Made by a program: the position numbers and the translations under genes. A stretch of 64,000 bases of DNA, taken from Mycobacterium colombiense (lineage in GTDB: Bacteria; Actinomycetota; Actinomycetes; Mycobacteriales; Mycobacteriaceae). Shown here piece after piece: positions 50,316-60,503 of the stretch (its first letter is position 1; every line of letters starts with the position of its first letter). Below the pieces are notes generated by a model. The model searched no databases. It saw only the letters and a program-made list of their open reading frames with translations, and was not told the DNA's origin. Where the stretch lies: positions 1-64,000 of the forward strand of contig NZ_LZSX01000073.1 in NCBI RefSeq assembly GCF_001665835.1, in the 5' to 3' direction.

Positions 50316-51457
50316 TTCTTGCCCCCGGACTTCTCGCGCGGCAGGCCCAGCAGCCGCTCGGAGATGATGTTGCGCTGAATCTCGTTGGTGCCGGCGTAGA
50401 TCGGGCCGCCCAACGCGAACAGCAGGCCCTCGGTCCACCGGCTGGTGAGCTCGCCGTCGGCGGCGAGCAGGTCGAGCGCGGTCTGGTGCAGTTCGACGTC
50501 GAGGTCAGACCAGAACACCTTGGTCACCGACGATTCGGCGCCCAGCTCGCCGCCGAGGGCCAGCCGGGTCACCGTGCCGAGGGTCTGCAGCCGGTAGGCC
50601 TGCGCCTTGATCCAGCCGTCGGCGACCCGGTCGGCGAACGCGTCGGGAGAGCCACTGTCCTTCCACAGCTGCACCAGTCGCTCCGCGGTGGCCAGGAAGC
50701 GGGCCGGGCTGCGCAGTGACATGCCGCGCTCGTTGCTCGAGGTGCTCATGGCCGCCCGCCAGCCCTCGTGCGGGGTGCCGATCACGTCCGCGTCGGGCAC
50801 GAAGACGTCGTCGAGGAAGATTTCGCCGAACCCGGTGTCGCCGCCCAGCTGGACGATGGGCCGCACCGTGACGCCCTGGGCCTTCAGGTCGAACATGAAG
50901 TAGGTCAGCCCGTTGTGCCGCTCGGCGCCGGGGTCGGAGCGGAACAGCCCGAAACCGCGCTCGGCGAACGGTGCCCGCGAGCTCCAGATCTTCTGCCCGT
51001 TGAGCAGCCAGCCGCCGTCGGTCTGGGTGGCGGTGGACCGCAGCGACGCCAGGTCGCTGCCCGACTCGGGTTCCGACCACGCCTGCGCCCAAATCTCCTC
51101 GCCGCTGGCCATTTTCGGCAGGATGCGGTCGCGCTGTTCCTCGGTGCCGTGCGCGAACAGCGTCGGCGCCAGCATCGAGGTGCCGTTGGCGCTGGCCCGG
51201 CCGGGCGCCCCGGCGCGGAAGTACTCCTCCTCGAATACCACCCAGTGCAGCAGCGGCGCGTCACGGCCCCCGTACTTCTTCGGCCAGGTAATCACCGAGA
51301 GCCCGGCGTCGAACAGCACGCGATCCCAATGCCGGTGCTGTTCAAAGCCTTCAGCGTTGTCGTATGACTTCGTCGGGATCGAATCGGCGTTGGCCGACAA
51401 GAAGTCCCGCACCTCGGCCTGGAAGGCCAAGGTGTCTTCGTCGAGTTCCAGATCCAT
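50312..51457 (-). CDS. fadE31: Acyl-CoA dehydrogenase FadE31 (alpha-type subunit)
   Basis: 381 residues. Full-length ACAD with ITWPKKYGGRDAP, the FAD/substrate segment WAQAWSEPESGSDLASL, DVFVPDADVIG and the end GTNEIQRNIISERLLGLPRE. Partners FadE32 made from the next gene. The start shares one base with the fadD3 stop, so fadD3-fadE31-fadE32 form a tight unit under the KstR2 box at 53056. Confidence 0.93.
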   Translation of the reverse strand: MDLELDEDTLAFQAEVRDFLSANADSIPTKSYDNAEGFEQHRHWDRVLFDAGLSVITWPKKYGGRDAPLLHWVVFEEEYFRAGAPGRASANGTSMLAPTLFAHGTEEQRDRILPKMASGEEIWAQAWSEPESGSDLASLRSTATQTDGGWLLNGQKIWSSRAPFAERGFGLFRSDPGAERHNGLTYFMFDLKAQGVTVRPIVQLGGDTGFGEIFLDDVFVPDADVIGTPHEGWRAAMSTSSNERGMSLRSPARFLATAERLVQLWKDSGSPDAFADRVADGWIKAQAYRLQTLGTVTRLALGGELGAESSVTKVFWSDLDVELHQTALDLLAADGELTSRWTEGLLFALGGPIYAGTNEIQRNIISERLLGLPREKSGGKK

Positions 51458-53001
51458 TAGTCCTGCTCTCGCAGTTGTGGTTTGACCACCTTGCCGCCCG
51501 CATTGCGCGGCAACGCGTCGACGAACCGCACCGACCGCGGTGCCTTGAAGTTCGCCAGATGCTCACGGGTGTAAGCGATCACGGATTGTTCGTCGAGTTG
51601 GGCGCCGGGACGGGTCACCAGGTACGCCCGGCCTACTTCGCCGAGCCGCTCGTCGGGAACCCCGATCACGGCGGCGTCGGCCACGCCGTCCATGCGCGCC
51701 AGCACCTGCTCGACCTCGGCGGGGTAGACGTTGAATCCACCGCAGATGTACATGTCTTTCAGCCGGTCGGTGATCCGCAGGTTGCCGGCGGCGTCGACGG
51801 CGCCGATGTCACCGGTGTGCAGCCACCCGTCGGCGTCGATGGCGGCCGCGGTGGCCTCCGCGTCTTCGAGGTAGCCCAGCATCACGTTCGGTCCGCGCAG
51901 CAACACCTCGCCCGATTCCCCGGGTGGGTCGGCGTCGATGCGCAGTTCGAAGTCGGCGAACGGGCGTCCGCAGGTGGTGGCCACGGTGACGGCGTCGTCG
52001 TCGGCGCGGCACATGGTTCCCATGCCGTTGGCCTCGGTCAGCCCGTAGGCGGTCAGCACGATGTCGATGTCGAGTTCGGACTGCATGCGCTCGACGAGCA
52101 CGACCGGCACGGTCGCGGCACCGGTCACCGCGAACCGCAGTGAGCTCAGGTCGTAGTCGTTGCGTGCCGGGTGGTCCAGCAGCGTCTGGTAGATGGTGGG
52201 CGGCCCGGGCAGCACCGTGATGCGGTGTCGCTCAATGGCTTGCAGCGCGCGCAGCGGATCGAAGGTCAGGTGGGGGATCAGCGTCGCGCCGGTCTGCAGG
52301 CAGGCCAGGATGCCGGCCTTGTAGCCGAAGTTGTGGAAGAACGGGTTGATGCACAGGTAGCGGTCGTCACTGGTGATCTTGCCGTTGGCCGCCCAGGCCG
52401 CCGAGGCGGACAGCGACTGCCGGTGCGCGCACAGCACGCCTTTGCTGCGGCCGGTGGTACCGGAGGTGAAGAGGATGTCGCTGACGTCATCGGGTACGAC
52501 GGCAGACGCGCGAGCGGCAACCGCGTCGAGGTCGCTGCCGCGCGCGACGAATTCGTCCCAGGTTCCCGGAACAGGATCGTCTGCGTCGATCGGTATCCGC
52601 ACGACGTGCCGCAGCGCGGGCAGCGCCGCACGGTCCAGGTCGGCGATGCGATCGTTGCCGAGGAATCGGCCCATCCCGAAGAGCACGGGCGCGCGGGTGC
52701 GGGCCAGGATGTCGCTGGCCTCGGCGGCGGTGTAGCGGGTGTTCAACGGCACCATCGCCGCCCCGGCGTGGTGGATCGCCAGGCAGGCCACCACCCAGTG
52801 CCAGGTGTTCGGCGACCAGACGGCCACCCGGTCGCCCGCCCGCACACCGAGGTCGATCAGGGCGGCGGCGGCCCGGTGCACTTCGTCGCGCAGCGCGGCC
52901 GCGGTGAAGGACCGTTCGTCGGTGATCAACGCGTCGTGATCGGGGAGCTGGCCCGCGAAACGATCCAGCGCCGCGGGCACCGTGCGCGGATCGTTGGTCA
53001 T
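51457..53001 (-). CDS. fadD3: HIP-CoA ligase FadD3
   Basis: 514 residues. Activates HIP, the ring C/D propionate left by HsaD, to HIP-CoA with ATP, the entry step of the KstR2 regulon; HIP-CoA is the KstR2 ligand. Adenylate-forming enzyme with the P-loop TSGTTGRSKG, the A5-like AYGLTEANGMG, the LHTGDIGAVD motif and the C-terminal lysine NAGGKVVKP. First gene of the operon running to aspB; divergent from fadE30 across the operator. Confidence 0.95.
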   Translation of the reverse strand: MTNDPRTVPAALDRFAGQLPDHDALITDERSFTAAALRDEVHRAAAALIDLGVRAGDRVAVWSPNTWHWVVACLAIHHAGAAMVPLNTRYTAAEASDILARTRAPVLFGMGRFLGNDRIADLDRAALPALRHVVRIPIDADDPVPGTWDEFVARGSDLDAVAARASAVVPDDVSDILFTSGTTGRSKGVLCAHRQSLSASAAWAANGKITSDDRYLCINPFFHNFGYKAGILACLQTGATLIPHLTFDPLRALQAIERHRITVLPGPPTIYQTLLDHPARNDYDLSSLRFAVTGAATVPVVLVERMQSELDIDIVLTAYGLTEANGMGTMCRADDDAVTVATTCGRPFADFELRIDADPPGESGEVLLRGPNVMLGYLEDAEATAAAIDADGWLHTGDIGAVDAAGNLRITDRLKDMYICGGFNVYPAEVEQVLARMDGVADAAVIGVPDERLGEVGRAYLVTRPGAQLDEQSVIAYTREHLANFKAPRSVRFVDALPRNAGGKVVKPQLREQD

Positions 53002-53055
53002 CGAATGCTCCTAGAGAGTTCCGCCCGCGAAGCGCAGTCACCGACGGCCTAACAA

Positions 53056-53069
53056 AGCAAGTGCTTGGT
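53056..53069. promoter_or_regulatory. KstR2 operator, fadD3-fadE30 intergenic
   Basis: AGCAAGTGCTTGGT fits the KstR2 consensus AnCAAGnnCTTGnT at every fixed base. It lies 54 bases before fadD3 and 17 before fadE30, so one site can control both divergent operons. Confidence 0.92.
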
Positions 53070-53086
53070 AGGTTAGCCTACAGGGC

Positions 53087-54231
<1,145 letters not shown>

Positions 54232-54235
<4 letters not shown>

Positions 54236-55020
54236 GTCTGTCCGAAGCTCCGAAAGAGATTGCCGGACACGGGCTTCTGCAGGGCAAGGTGGTGGTCGTG
54301 ACCGCGGCCGCGGGCACCGGCATCGGCGCGTCAACGGCACGACGGGCGCTGGCCGAGGGTGCCGACGTGGTGATCTCGGATCACCACGAACGCCGGCTGG
54401 GGGAGACCGCCGACGAGCTCGCCGCACTGGGACAGGGCCGGGTCGAAAGCGTGCTGTGCGACGTGACATCCACCGCGCAGATCGATGGGCTGTTCGCGTC
54501 GGCCACCGCGCGGATGGGACGCATCGACGTCCTGGTCAACAACGCCGGGCTGGGCGGGCAGACACCGGTGGTCGACATGACCGACGAGGAATGGGACCGC
54601 GTCCTGGACGTCACCCTCACGTCGGTGTTTCGCGCCACCCGTGCGGCGCTGCGCTACTTCCGCGAGGCGCCGCACGGCGGGGTGATCGTCAACAACGCCA
54701 GTGTCCTGGGCTGGCGGGCCCAGCACTCGCAAGCGCACTATGCCGCCGCCAAGGCGGGCGTGATGGCGCTGACCCGTTGCAGCGCAATCGAAGCCGCGGA
54801 GTACGACGTGCGGATCAATGCGGTGTCGCCGAGCATCGCGCGGCACAAGTTCCTGGAGAAGACGTCGTCGTCGGAGTTGCTCGACCGGCTGTCGGCCGGC
54901 GAGGCCTTCGGGCGGGCCGCCGAGCCGTGGGAGGTGGCGGCCACGATTGCGTTCCTCGCCAGCGACTACTCCAGCTACCTGACCGGCGAGGTCATCTCGG
55001 TGTCCAGCCAGCACCCGTGA
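54232..55020 (+). CDS. ipdF: HIP-CoA 5-keto reductase IpdF (SDR)
   Basis: 262 residues from ATG 54232. Classical short-chain dehydrogenase: TAAAGTGIGAS for the cofactor, NNAG (VNNAGLGG), and the catalytic Ser-Tyr-Lys in NNASVLGW, AHYAAAKAG. In the HIP pathway IpdF reduces the 5-oxo group of HIP-CoA to give 5OH-HIP-CoA, the substrate of IpdE1-IpdE2. Coupled to fadE30. In M. tuberculosis PPE64 follows; here kstR2 follows directly. Confidence 0.93.
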
Positions 55021-55103
55021 GCTGCGACATCGCTGACGTCGTGGTCTCGCTGCGCTGACGCTTGCGGCGGCTCCGGCGACCGGAAACCACACCTCGGTGG
55101 CCA

Positions 55104-55117
55104 AGCAAGCGCTTGGT
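55104..55117. promoter_or_regulatory. KstR2 operator upstream of kstR2
   Basis: AGCAAGCGCTTGGT fits AnCAAGnnCTTGnT at every fixed base and lies 15 bases before the kstR2 start: autoregulation and control of fadA6. Confidence 0.92.
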
Positions 55118-55132
55118 TGATACGCTGATCGG

Positions 55133-55753
55133 GTGGACCGAGTGCCCGGTCAGGCCAACAGCCGGCGAGACGAGCTACTGGAGCTTGCCGCGACCATGTT
55201 CGCCGAGCGTGGATTGCGTGCCACCACCGTGCGCGACATCGCCGACAGCGCGGGCATCCTGTCCGGCAGCCTGTATCACCACTTCTCCTCCAAGGAGGAG
55301 ATGGTCGACGAGCTCTTGCGCAGTTTCCTGGATTGGTTGTTCGCGCGCTACCGCGAGATCGTGGAAAGCGAGGCCAATCCGCTGGAGCGGCTCAAAGGAT
55401 TGTTCATGGTGTCGTTCGAGGCGATCGAGCACCGGCACGCGCAGGTCGTCATCTACCAGGACGAGGCCCAGCGGCTGCTGTCCCAGCCCCGGTTCTCCTA
55501 CATCGAGGACATGAACCGGCAGCAACGCAAGATGTGGCTCGAGTTGCTCAATCAGGGCGTGGAGGAGGGCTGCTTTCGGCCCGACCTCGACGTCGACCTG
55601 ATCTACCGCTTCATCCGGGACACCACGTGGGTGTCGGTGCGCTGGTATCAGCCGGGCGGGCCGCTCACCGCGGAGCAGGTCGGCCAGCAATACCTCGCCA
55701 TCGTTCTCGGCGGAATTACTGCGGAATCAAAGAAGATCGAAGAAGGAGTCTGA
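55133..55753 (+). CDS. kstR2: TetR-family repressor KstR2 of ring C/D steroid catabolism
   Basis: 206 residues, GTG start. TetR helix-turn-helix near 25-50 (TTVRDIADSAGILSGSLYHHF), with a large ligand domain. Represses the HIP regulon and is released by HIP-CoA, the FadD3 product. Extremely close to the M. tuberculosis protein, though the last few residues (AESKKIEEGV) are longer. fadA6 begins one base after the stop, so both share the KstR2-controlled transcript. Confidence 0.96.
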   Translation: MDRVPGQANSRRDELLELAATMFAERGLRATTVRDIADSAGILSGSLYHHFSSKEEMVDELLRSFLDWLFARYREIVESEANPLERLKGLFMVSFEAIEHRHAQVVIYQDEAQRLLSQPRFSYIEDMNRQQRKMWLELLNQGVEEGCFRPDLDVDLIYRFIRDTTWVSVRWYQPGGPLTAEQVGQQYLAIVLGGITAESKKIEEGV

Positions 55754-55754
55754 A

Positions 55755-56915
55755 ATGCCAGAGGCGTACGTCATCGACGCTGTGCGTACCGCGGTCGGCA
55801 AGCGCGGCGGATCACTGGCCGGGGTCCACCCGGTGGATCTGGGTGCCCTGGGCTGGCGCGGACTGCTTGACCGGGTCGACGTCGATCCCGCCGCCGTCGA
55901 CGACGTGATCGCCGGCTGTGTCGATGCCATCGGCGCGCAGGCCGGCAACATCGCCCGCCTTTCGTGGCTGGCGGCCGGCTATCCCGAAGAGGTTCCCGGC
56001 GTCACCGTCGACCGGCAGTGCGGTTCCAGCCAGCAGGCCATTTCCTTTGGGGCGCAGGCTGTTATGTCCGGCACGGCCGACCTGATCGTCGCCGGCGGCG
56101 TGCAGAACATGAGCCAGATCCCGATCTCGTCGGCCATGACGGTGGGCGAGCAATTCGGATTCACCTCGCCCACCAACGAGTCCAAGCAGTGGCTGCACCG
56201 CTACGGCGACCAGGAGATCTCGCAGTTCCGCGGGTCGGAGCTGATCGCCGAGAAGTGGAACCTGTCTCGCGAGGAGATGGAGCGGTACGCGCTGACCAGT
56301 CACGAGCGCGCGTTCGCGGCCATCCGCGGCGGCCACTTCGACAACGAGATCATCACCGTCGAAACGGAATCCGGGCCGTTCCGGGTCGACGAGGGCCCGC
56401 GTGAGTCGTCGCTGGAAAAGATGGCCGGCCTCAAGCCGCTGGTCGAAGGGGGCCGGCTGACGGCGGCCATGGCCAGCCAGATCTCCGACGGTGCCAGTGC
56501 CGTGCTGCTGGCGTCCGAAAAGGCCGTCAAGGAGCACAATTTGACGCCGCGGGCGCGCATCCACCACATCAGCGCCCGCGCCGCCGACCCGGTCTTCATG
56601 CTGACCGGGCCGATCCCGGCGACCCGCTATGCGCTGGACAAGGCCGGGCTGTCCATCGACGACATCGACACCGTGGAGATCAACGAGGCCTTCGCGCCGG
56701 TGGTGTTGGCGTGGCTCAAGGAGATCAAGGCCGACCCGGAGAAGGTCAACCCCAACGGCGGCGCGATCGCGCTCGGCCACCCGCTGGGCGCCACCGGCGC
56801 CAAGCTGTTCACCACCATGCTCAACGAGCTGGAGCGCATCGGCGGGCGCTACGGCCTGCAGACGATGTGTGAAGGCGGCGGCACGGCCAACGTCACGATC
56901 ATCGAGCGTCTGTAG
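55755..56915 (+). CDS. fadA6: Acetyl-CoA acetyltransferase (thiolase) FadA6
   Basis: 386 residues. Thiolase with nucleophile Cys89 (VTVDRQCGSSQQ), catalytic His (GHPLGATGAK) and second Cys (TMCEGGGTAN). In the HIP pathway it removes acetyl-CoA from the ring-opened product after IpdAB. Part of kstR2-fadA6. It is followed by a convergent VOC gene and then by genes that are not steroid-linked. Confidence 0.94.
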   Translation: MPEAYVIDAVRTAVGKRGGSLAGVHPVDLGALGWRGLLDRVDVDPAAVDDVIAGCVDAIGAQAGNIARLSWLAAGYPEEVPGVTVDRQCGSSQQAISFGAQAVMSGTADLIVAGGVQNMSQIPISSAMTVGEQFGFTSPTNESKQWLHRYGDQEISQFRGSELIAEKWNLSREEMERYALTSHERAFAAIRGGHFDNEIITVETESGPFRVDEGPRESSLEKMAGLKPLVEGGRLTAAMASQISDGASAVLLASEKAVKEHNLTPRARIHHISARAADPVFMLTGPIPATRYALDKAGLSIDDIDTVEINEAFAPVVLAWLKEIKADPEKVNPNGGAIALGHPLGATGAKLFTTMLNELERIGGRYGLQTMCEGGGTANVTIIERL

Positions 56916-56936
56916 CCGTCTGGAAGGCGCGAGCGA

Positions 56937-57368
56937 TCAACCCCGGGTCGGATCGAACTCGAGTACTTGGGTGAGCCGAATGTTGTTGCCGGACGGGTCA
57001 CGGAAGGAAGTGTCGACGCCGTACGCCTGCCGGGTGGGAGGATCGTTGAATGTAACGCCGCGAGCGGACAATTCGTCGTAAAGAGCTTGGCAATCGTCGG
57101 TCTCCAAAAACAAGGTGCCGCCTGCGCCCTTGGCCACCAGTTCGGCCAGTTGTGTGCTGGACCCAGCGTCGAGCATTGGTGGTTTTGGAACGGGCATCAG
57201 CACCAGCCCGACGTCATCTTGCCCGACGGGTCCGACGCACAGCCACCGGAAGTTCCACGCCTCCATCGTCACATCCGCTCGGATCTCCCAGCCGAGCGTC
57301 TTGGTGTAGAACTCCAGCGCTGCGTCTTGGTCATGCACCCAGAATTGGGCGTTAGCGATCTTGAGCAT
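56937..57368 (-). CDS. VOC-superfamily (glyoxalase/bleomycin-resistance type) protein
   Basis: 143 residues. Single VOC module pair: NAQFWVHDQDAALEFYTKTLGWE at the start and SFRDPSGNNIRLTQ at the end, the usual dioxygenase/glyoxalase pattern. The metal ligands normally expected (H/E) are only partly visible. Substrate unknown. Overlaps the upstream AraC gene by 17 bases, so the two form one unit not present at this place in M. tuberculosis. Confidence 0.87.
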   Translation of the reverse strand: MLKIANAQFWVHDQDAALEFYTKTLGWEIRADVTMEAWNFRWLCVGPVGQDDVGLVLMPVPKPPMLDAGSSTQLAELVAKGAGGTLFLETDDCQALYDELSARGVTFNDPPTRQAYGVDTSFRDPSGNNIRLTQVLEFDPTRG

Positions 57369-57843
57369 CGATTCTCCTGACTTTGGTCTGTCGTTTCGAA
57401 GCTACGGGGGTCGCGGGTTCGCAGTCTTCTCGAAACGTGCGGTTTAGCGGACGCCCGTAGGCCAGCACGACACAGCGTGGAATCCGCACGTGGTGGTCGG
57501 CAGGCGGGAACTTGTCCCGGTACGCCTGCGGCGTGCCGCCGAACATGCGGCGAAAGCTGGTGGTGAACGAGCCGACGCTTTCCCAACCGACGGCGAAGCA
57601 AACAGCGGCGACCGTCCAATCGGTTGTGCGAAGCAATGCTGCGGCTCGTTCGAGCCGCCGCGTCAGTAGGTACTGGTGCGGCGACTCGCCGAACGTCTGC
57701 TTGAAGCGTCGACTGAAGTGGGCAGGTGATAGGCCTGCGGCCGCGGCCAGATCGGCGACGGAGAGCGGCTCGTGATAATGCGCGTCGACCAGGTCTTTGG
57801 CGCGAAGGAGATGCCGGGCTGTTGGTGCAGCTGCCACTTTCAT
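57352..57843 (-). CDS. AraC-family transcription regulator
   Basis: 163 residues. The whole N-terminal part (about 10-110) is the double helix-turn-helix AraC DNA-binding domain: LSVADLAAAAGLSPAHFSRRFKQTFGESPHQYLL and the second motif VAAVCFAVGWESVGSFTTSFRRMFGGTPQAYR. There is no upstream ligand-binding domain, so it is a DNA-binding module with a short basic tail. Likely regulates the VOC gene it overlaps. Confidence 0.88.
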   Translation of the reverse strand: MKVAAAPTARHLLRAKDLVDAHYHEPLSVADLAAAAGLSPAHFSRRFKQTFGESPHQYLLTRRLERAAALLRTTDWTVAAVCFAVGWESVGSFTTSFRRMFGGTPQAYRDKFPPADHHVRIPRCVVLAYGRPLNRTFREDCEPATPVASKRQTKVRRIDAQDR

Positions 57844-57928
57844 AGTGTGCCGGACCTTCCACAGCTCTTCACGCGGATTGTGAACGTCCCAACGCGGTTT
57901 CCCGACGCGATCATGCGTGGGCGACCCC

Positions 57929-58669
57929 TTACCGGGTTGCCACGACCAGGCCGATGCTGCCCAGGGCGAGCAGCCAACTCGTGAAGCTGCCGACCAGGAA
58001 GTACTCGGTCACCTCGTCGATGCCGACGTCGCCGTTGCGGTTTGTTTGAGCGTTCAATTCGGGAAACCGGATGATGCCCTTGGCGGCGACGACGGCGCTG
58101 GCCGCGGCCACCTGTCCGCCGACACCGAGGCTCAGGATCAGCAGGCGCTCCATCGGTCCCAGCAGCCTGCCGCCCTTGAGCCGGTCCGAGGGCTGCGGTT
58201 CGCCGGCCGGCCGCACCGCGCCCACCGAGCCAAGCACCAAGCGCACCAACTGGTTTGCGGTGGCGAACTGAGCCAGGACCACGCCGACGAGCATCAGCAG
58301 GCGGGTTGGCGCAACATGGTCGAGCGGCAGGTGAACCCAGGCCGACCACCGCGCGACAGCGCCGTTGGCCGGCGAGGACCAGCCGGACGACACCGCCAGC
58401 AGCGCCAGCGCGCAGCCGAAGACGGCCAACGGTGCGCCCTGCGCGGCGCCGCTGCGCTCGCTTCGCGCGCACAGCCATTCCCAGGCGATAACCGCCGCGG
58501 CCGCCAACACGAGCAATGCGATGTCGCCGGCGTGCCACAGGGCCCCCAGCGCCGCGCACGCCAGCACCACGATCGGCCCGATCAACAGCGGCGGCCAGAC
58601 CGCGCGGGTCGCCCGCCGGCAGAGGTCGGCGACTCCCAGTGCGATGAGAAAGACCGCGATGGCGCTCAC
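57929..58669 (-). CDS. Polytopic membrane protein, SatD partner (DUF3307-like C-terminal part)
   Basis: 246 residues. About six hydrophobic segments (near 3-20, 26-45, 49-67, 79-95, 115-140 and 225-244). The C-terminal third has GPMERLLILSLGVGGQVAAA, AAKGIIRFPEL and TEYFLVGSFTSWLLAL, the pattern I associate with DUF3307 proteins that accompany SatD. Function unknown. Its start overlaps the satD stop (4 bases), so the two are made together. Confidence 0.78.
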   Translation of the reverse strand: MSAIAVFLIALGVADLCRRATRAVWPPLLIGPIVVLACAALGALWHAGDIALLVLAAAAVIAWEWLCARSERSGAAQGAPLAVFGCALALLAVSSGWSSPANGAVARWSAWVHLPLDHVAPTRLLMLVGVVLAQFATANQLVRLVLGSVGAVRPAGEPQPSDRLKGGRLLGPMERLLILSLGVGGQVAAASAVVAAKGIIRFPELNAQTNRNGDVGIDEVTEYFLVGSFTSWLLALGSIGLVVATR

Positions 58670-59313
58670 GGCAGGCTCCGAAGATACTGGCTGGCAAGGA
58701 CAACCAGATCCAAGCCATCGCGACTCGCGCGCTGGGACACCGCCGACGGGCTGATGCCCTCGTCGGCGGCGAGCTCCTTTTTGGTCCGGCCTGTCATCAA
58801 CCCCGTCACAATCCGCAACGATCTTTCATCGAGAGATCCAAGCAGATGGTCCCGACAAATCAGGGCCGCGTTGACCGCGGCGACGTCGTCGCGTGTGTCG
58901 CCGTCGGCCCGGAACGTCGTGCGCACCAGCGCGAAGCCCGGCTGCCGCTGGGCCGCTGCGGTCTGCTCGATGGCCTCCCGCGCGGTCCACCAGCCCGGCC
59001 CGTCCTGGATTCCCGCGGCGGCATCCAGGATGGCGACCGTGCCCCAGCCGATGCCGAACCGGACGTCGACCTCGGGGCCGACGGCCAGCCGCACCGACAG
59101 GGCGGCATCGATCGCGGCACCCACGGTCGGGTAGCTGCCCTGAAACTCGTCGCCGACGGTGAATGCCGGCGGGTCGATGGCGTCGCCGGCGACGTGCCGC
59201 AGGGCGCTCGCGAGGGCCCGGTGCAGCTTTGAGCGGTCGGTGGCACGCCGGGAGCCGACGACGTCACCGATGAGCGTCGCGCGCGGTGAAGAAGATGGCT
59301 TCATCCGGGCCAT
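58666..59313 (-). CDS. SatD-family protein with C-terminal helix-turn-helix
   Basis: 215 residues. The N-terminal two-thirds is a SatD-like domain: ATLIGDVVGSRRATDR at the start and FTVGDEFQGSYPTVGAAIDAAL, the features shared with nucleotidyl-cyclase-like folds. The end (about 165-205, MTGRTKKELAADEGISPSAVSQRASRDGLDLV) is a sigma/LuxR-type helix-turn-helix. First described in a streptococcal acid-tolerance locus; molecular role unknown. An AT-rich inverted repeat lies directly upstream at 59322-59352 and could be its operator. Confidence 0.83.
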   Translation of the reverse strand: MARMKPSSSPRATLIGDVVGSRRATDRSKLHRALASALRHVAGDAIDPPAFTVGDEFQGSYPTVGAAIDAALSVRLAVGPEVDVRFGIGWGTVAILDAAAGIQDGPGWWTAREAIEQTAAAQRQPGFALVRTTFRADGDTRDDVAAVNAALICRDHLLGSLDERSLRIVTGLMTGRTKKELAADEGISPSAVSQRASRDGLDLVVLASQYLRSLP

Positions 59314-59321
59314 GTGAAGAT

Positions 59322-59352
59322 TATAGCTTAATAAAGCAAGACTTTAGCTATA
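59322..59352. promoter_or_regulatory. AT-rich inverted repeat before the SatD gene
   Basis: TATAGCT (59322-59328) and AGCTATA (59346-59352) are perfect inverted arms, with inner AAG/CTT also pairing. They lie 9 bases before the SatD start (reading on the minus strand) and 26 before the ipdC stop. The patch is strikingly AT-rich against the window and includes likely -10 and -35 material; a fit for autoregulation by the SatD helix-turn-helix and for Lsr2 binding. Confidence 0.6.
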
Positions 59353-59377
59353 CACTTCAATAGGTGGGAGCGGCCGG

Positions 59378-60457
59378 TTACGGCCCTTCCACCAGCCCGG
59401 CTGCCGCTTGCAGGTGTTTGACGGCGTCGCGCACGATCGATTCGATCAGCTCGGCGCACGACGGCAGGTCCTCGAGAATGCCGGCCACCTGTCCGGAAGC
59501 CAGCACGCCGGCATCGGTGTTCCCGTCAACCAGGCCTGCCTTCAACAGCATCGGCGTGTTGGCCGCCATCACCACCTGCGACCAGGTCAGCTCCTTGCCG
59601 TGGCGCATCGCCAGGCCGTCGCTGATCAGCGACCGCCAGGTCATCTGCGACATGTGCTTGAACTTGGCGGCGTTGCGCACCGCGGCGGTCAGACCCCTGA
59701 TCGGCGTGCCGTTTTCCAGCTTCTCGACCAGGCCGGTGCGCAGCACCCGGTGCGGCATGCCGTCCACACGCGTCGTGACGACCGTGCCGTCCAGCGCCGA
59801 CTCCAGGTAACGGCGTTTCACCGCCTCCGGCACGGTCGAATCCGAGGTCAGCAGGAAGCGGGTGCCCATCGCGACGCCGGCGGCGCCGTAGCTCAGCGCG
59901 GCCGCAAGGCCGCGCCCGTCGAAGAATCCACCGGCCGCGATCACCGGAATCCCGCTGCCCTGCACCGCGTCCAGCACCGAGGGCAGCAGCAAGGTGGTGG
60001 CGACCGGCCCGGTGTGGCCGCCGCCCTCGCCGCCCTGCACGATCATCGCGTCGGCGCCCCAGCTCGCCACCTTGCGGGCGTGCTTGGCCGCTCCGATCGA
60101 CGGAATCACCACGGCACCAGCCTCTTTCAGCCGGGCGATGAGTTCCTGCTTGGGCGCCAGGGCGAAGGACGCCACCTTGACGCCTTCGCGGATCATCAGG
60201 TCGACGCGGTCGCCGGCGTCGGCGGCGTCGGCGCGGATGTTCACGCCGAACGGCTTGTCGGTGGCGGCCTTGACCTTCGCGATGGCCGTGGCCAATTCGT
60301 CCAGCGTCATGGTGGCCGAGGCCAGGATGCCCAGCCCACCGGCGTTGGCCGTGGCGGACACCAGCCGGGCACCGGCCACCCAGCCCATCCCGGTCTGGAC
60401 CACCGGGTGCTCGACACCGACCAGCTCGGTCAGCGGCGTGCGCAGCTTCATACCCAC
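59378..60457 (-). CDS. ipdC: IpdC, FMN-dependent 5-hydroxy-steroid-CoA dehydrogenase (nitronate-monooxygenase fold)
   Basis: 359 residues. Nitronate-monooxygenase-like FMN barrel with HPVVQTGMGWVAGARLVSATA at the start, VQGGEGGGHTG and IPVIAAGGFFDGRGLAAALSYGAAGVAMGTRF. In the HIP pathway IpdC oxidises the 5-hydroxy indane-carboxyl-CoA intermediate before ring opening. Last gene of echA20-ipdA-ipdB-ipdC, 46 bases after ipdB. In M. tuberculosis fdxB is next; here it is replaced by the SatD pair. Confidence 0.92.
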   Translation of the reverse strand: MGMKLRTPLTELVGVEHPVVQTGMGWVAGARLVSATANAGGLGILASATMTLDELATAIAKVKAATDKPFGVNIRADAADAGDRVDLMIREGVKVASFALAPKQELIARLKEAGAVVIPSIGAAKHARKVASWGADAMIVQGGEGGGHTGPVATTLLLPSVLDAVQGSGIPVIAAGGFFDGRGLAAALSYGAAGVAMGTRFLLTSDSTVPEAVKRRYLESALDGTVVTTRVDGMPHRVLRTGLVEKLENGTPIRGLTAAVRNAAKFKHMSQMTWRSLISDGLAMRHGKELTWSQVVMAANTPMLLKAGLVDGNTDAGVLASGQVAGILEDLPSCAELIESIVRDAVKHLQAAAGLVEGP

Positions 60458-60503
60458 CGCCGACGATGCAGAGCGAAGCGATGAGGAGGAGGCGGAATAG
60501 TCA

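Noticed and set aside
59334..59347. KstR2-like half site AAGCAAG before the SatD gene
   Set aside because: The second half reads CTTTAG-like sequence and misses the CTTG arm; it is better explained as part of the TATAGCT inverted repeat.
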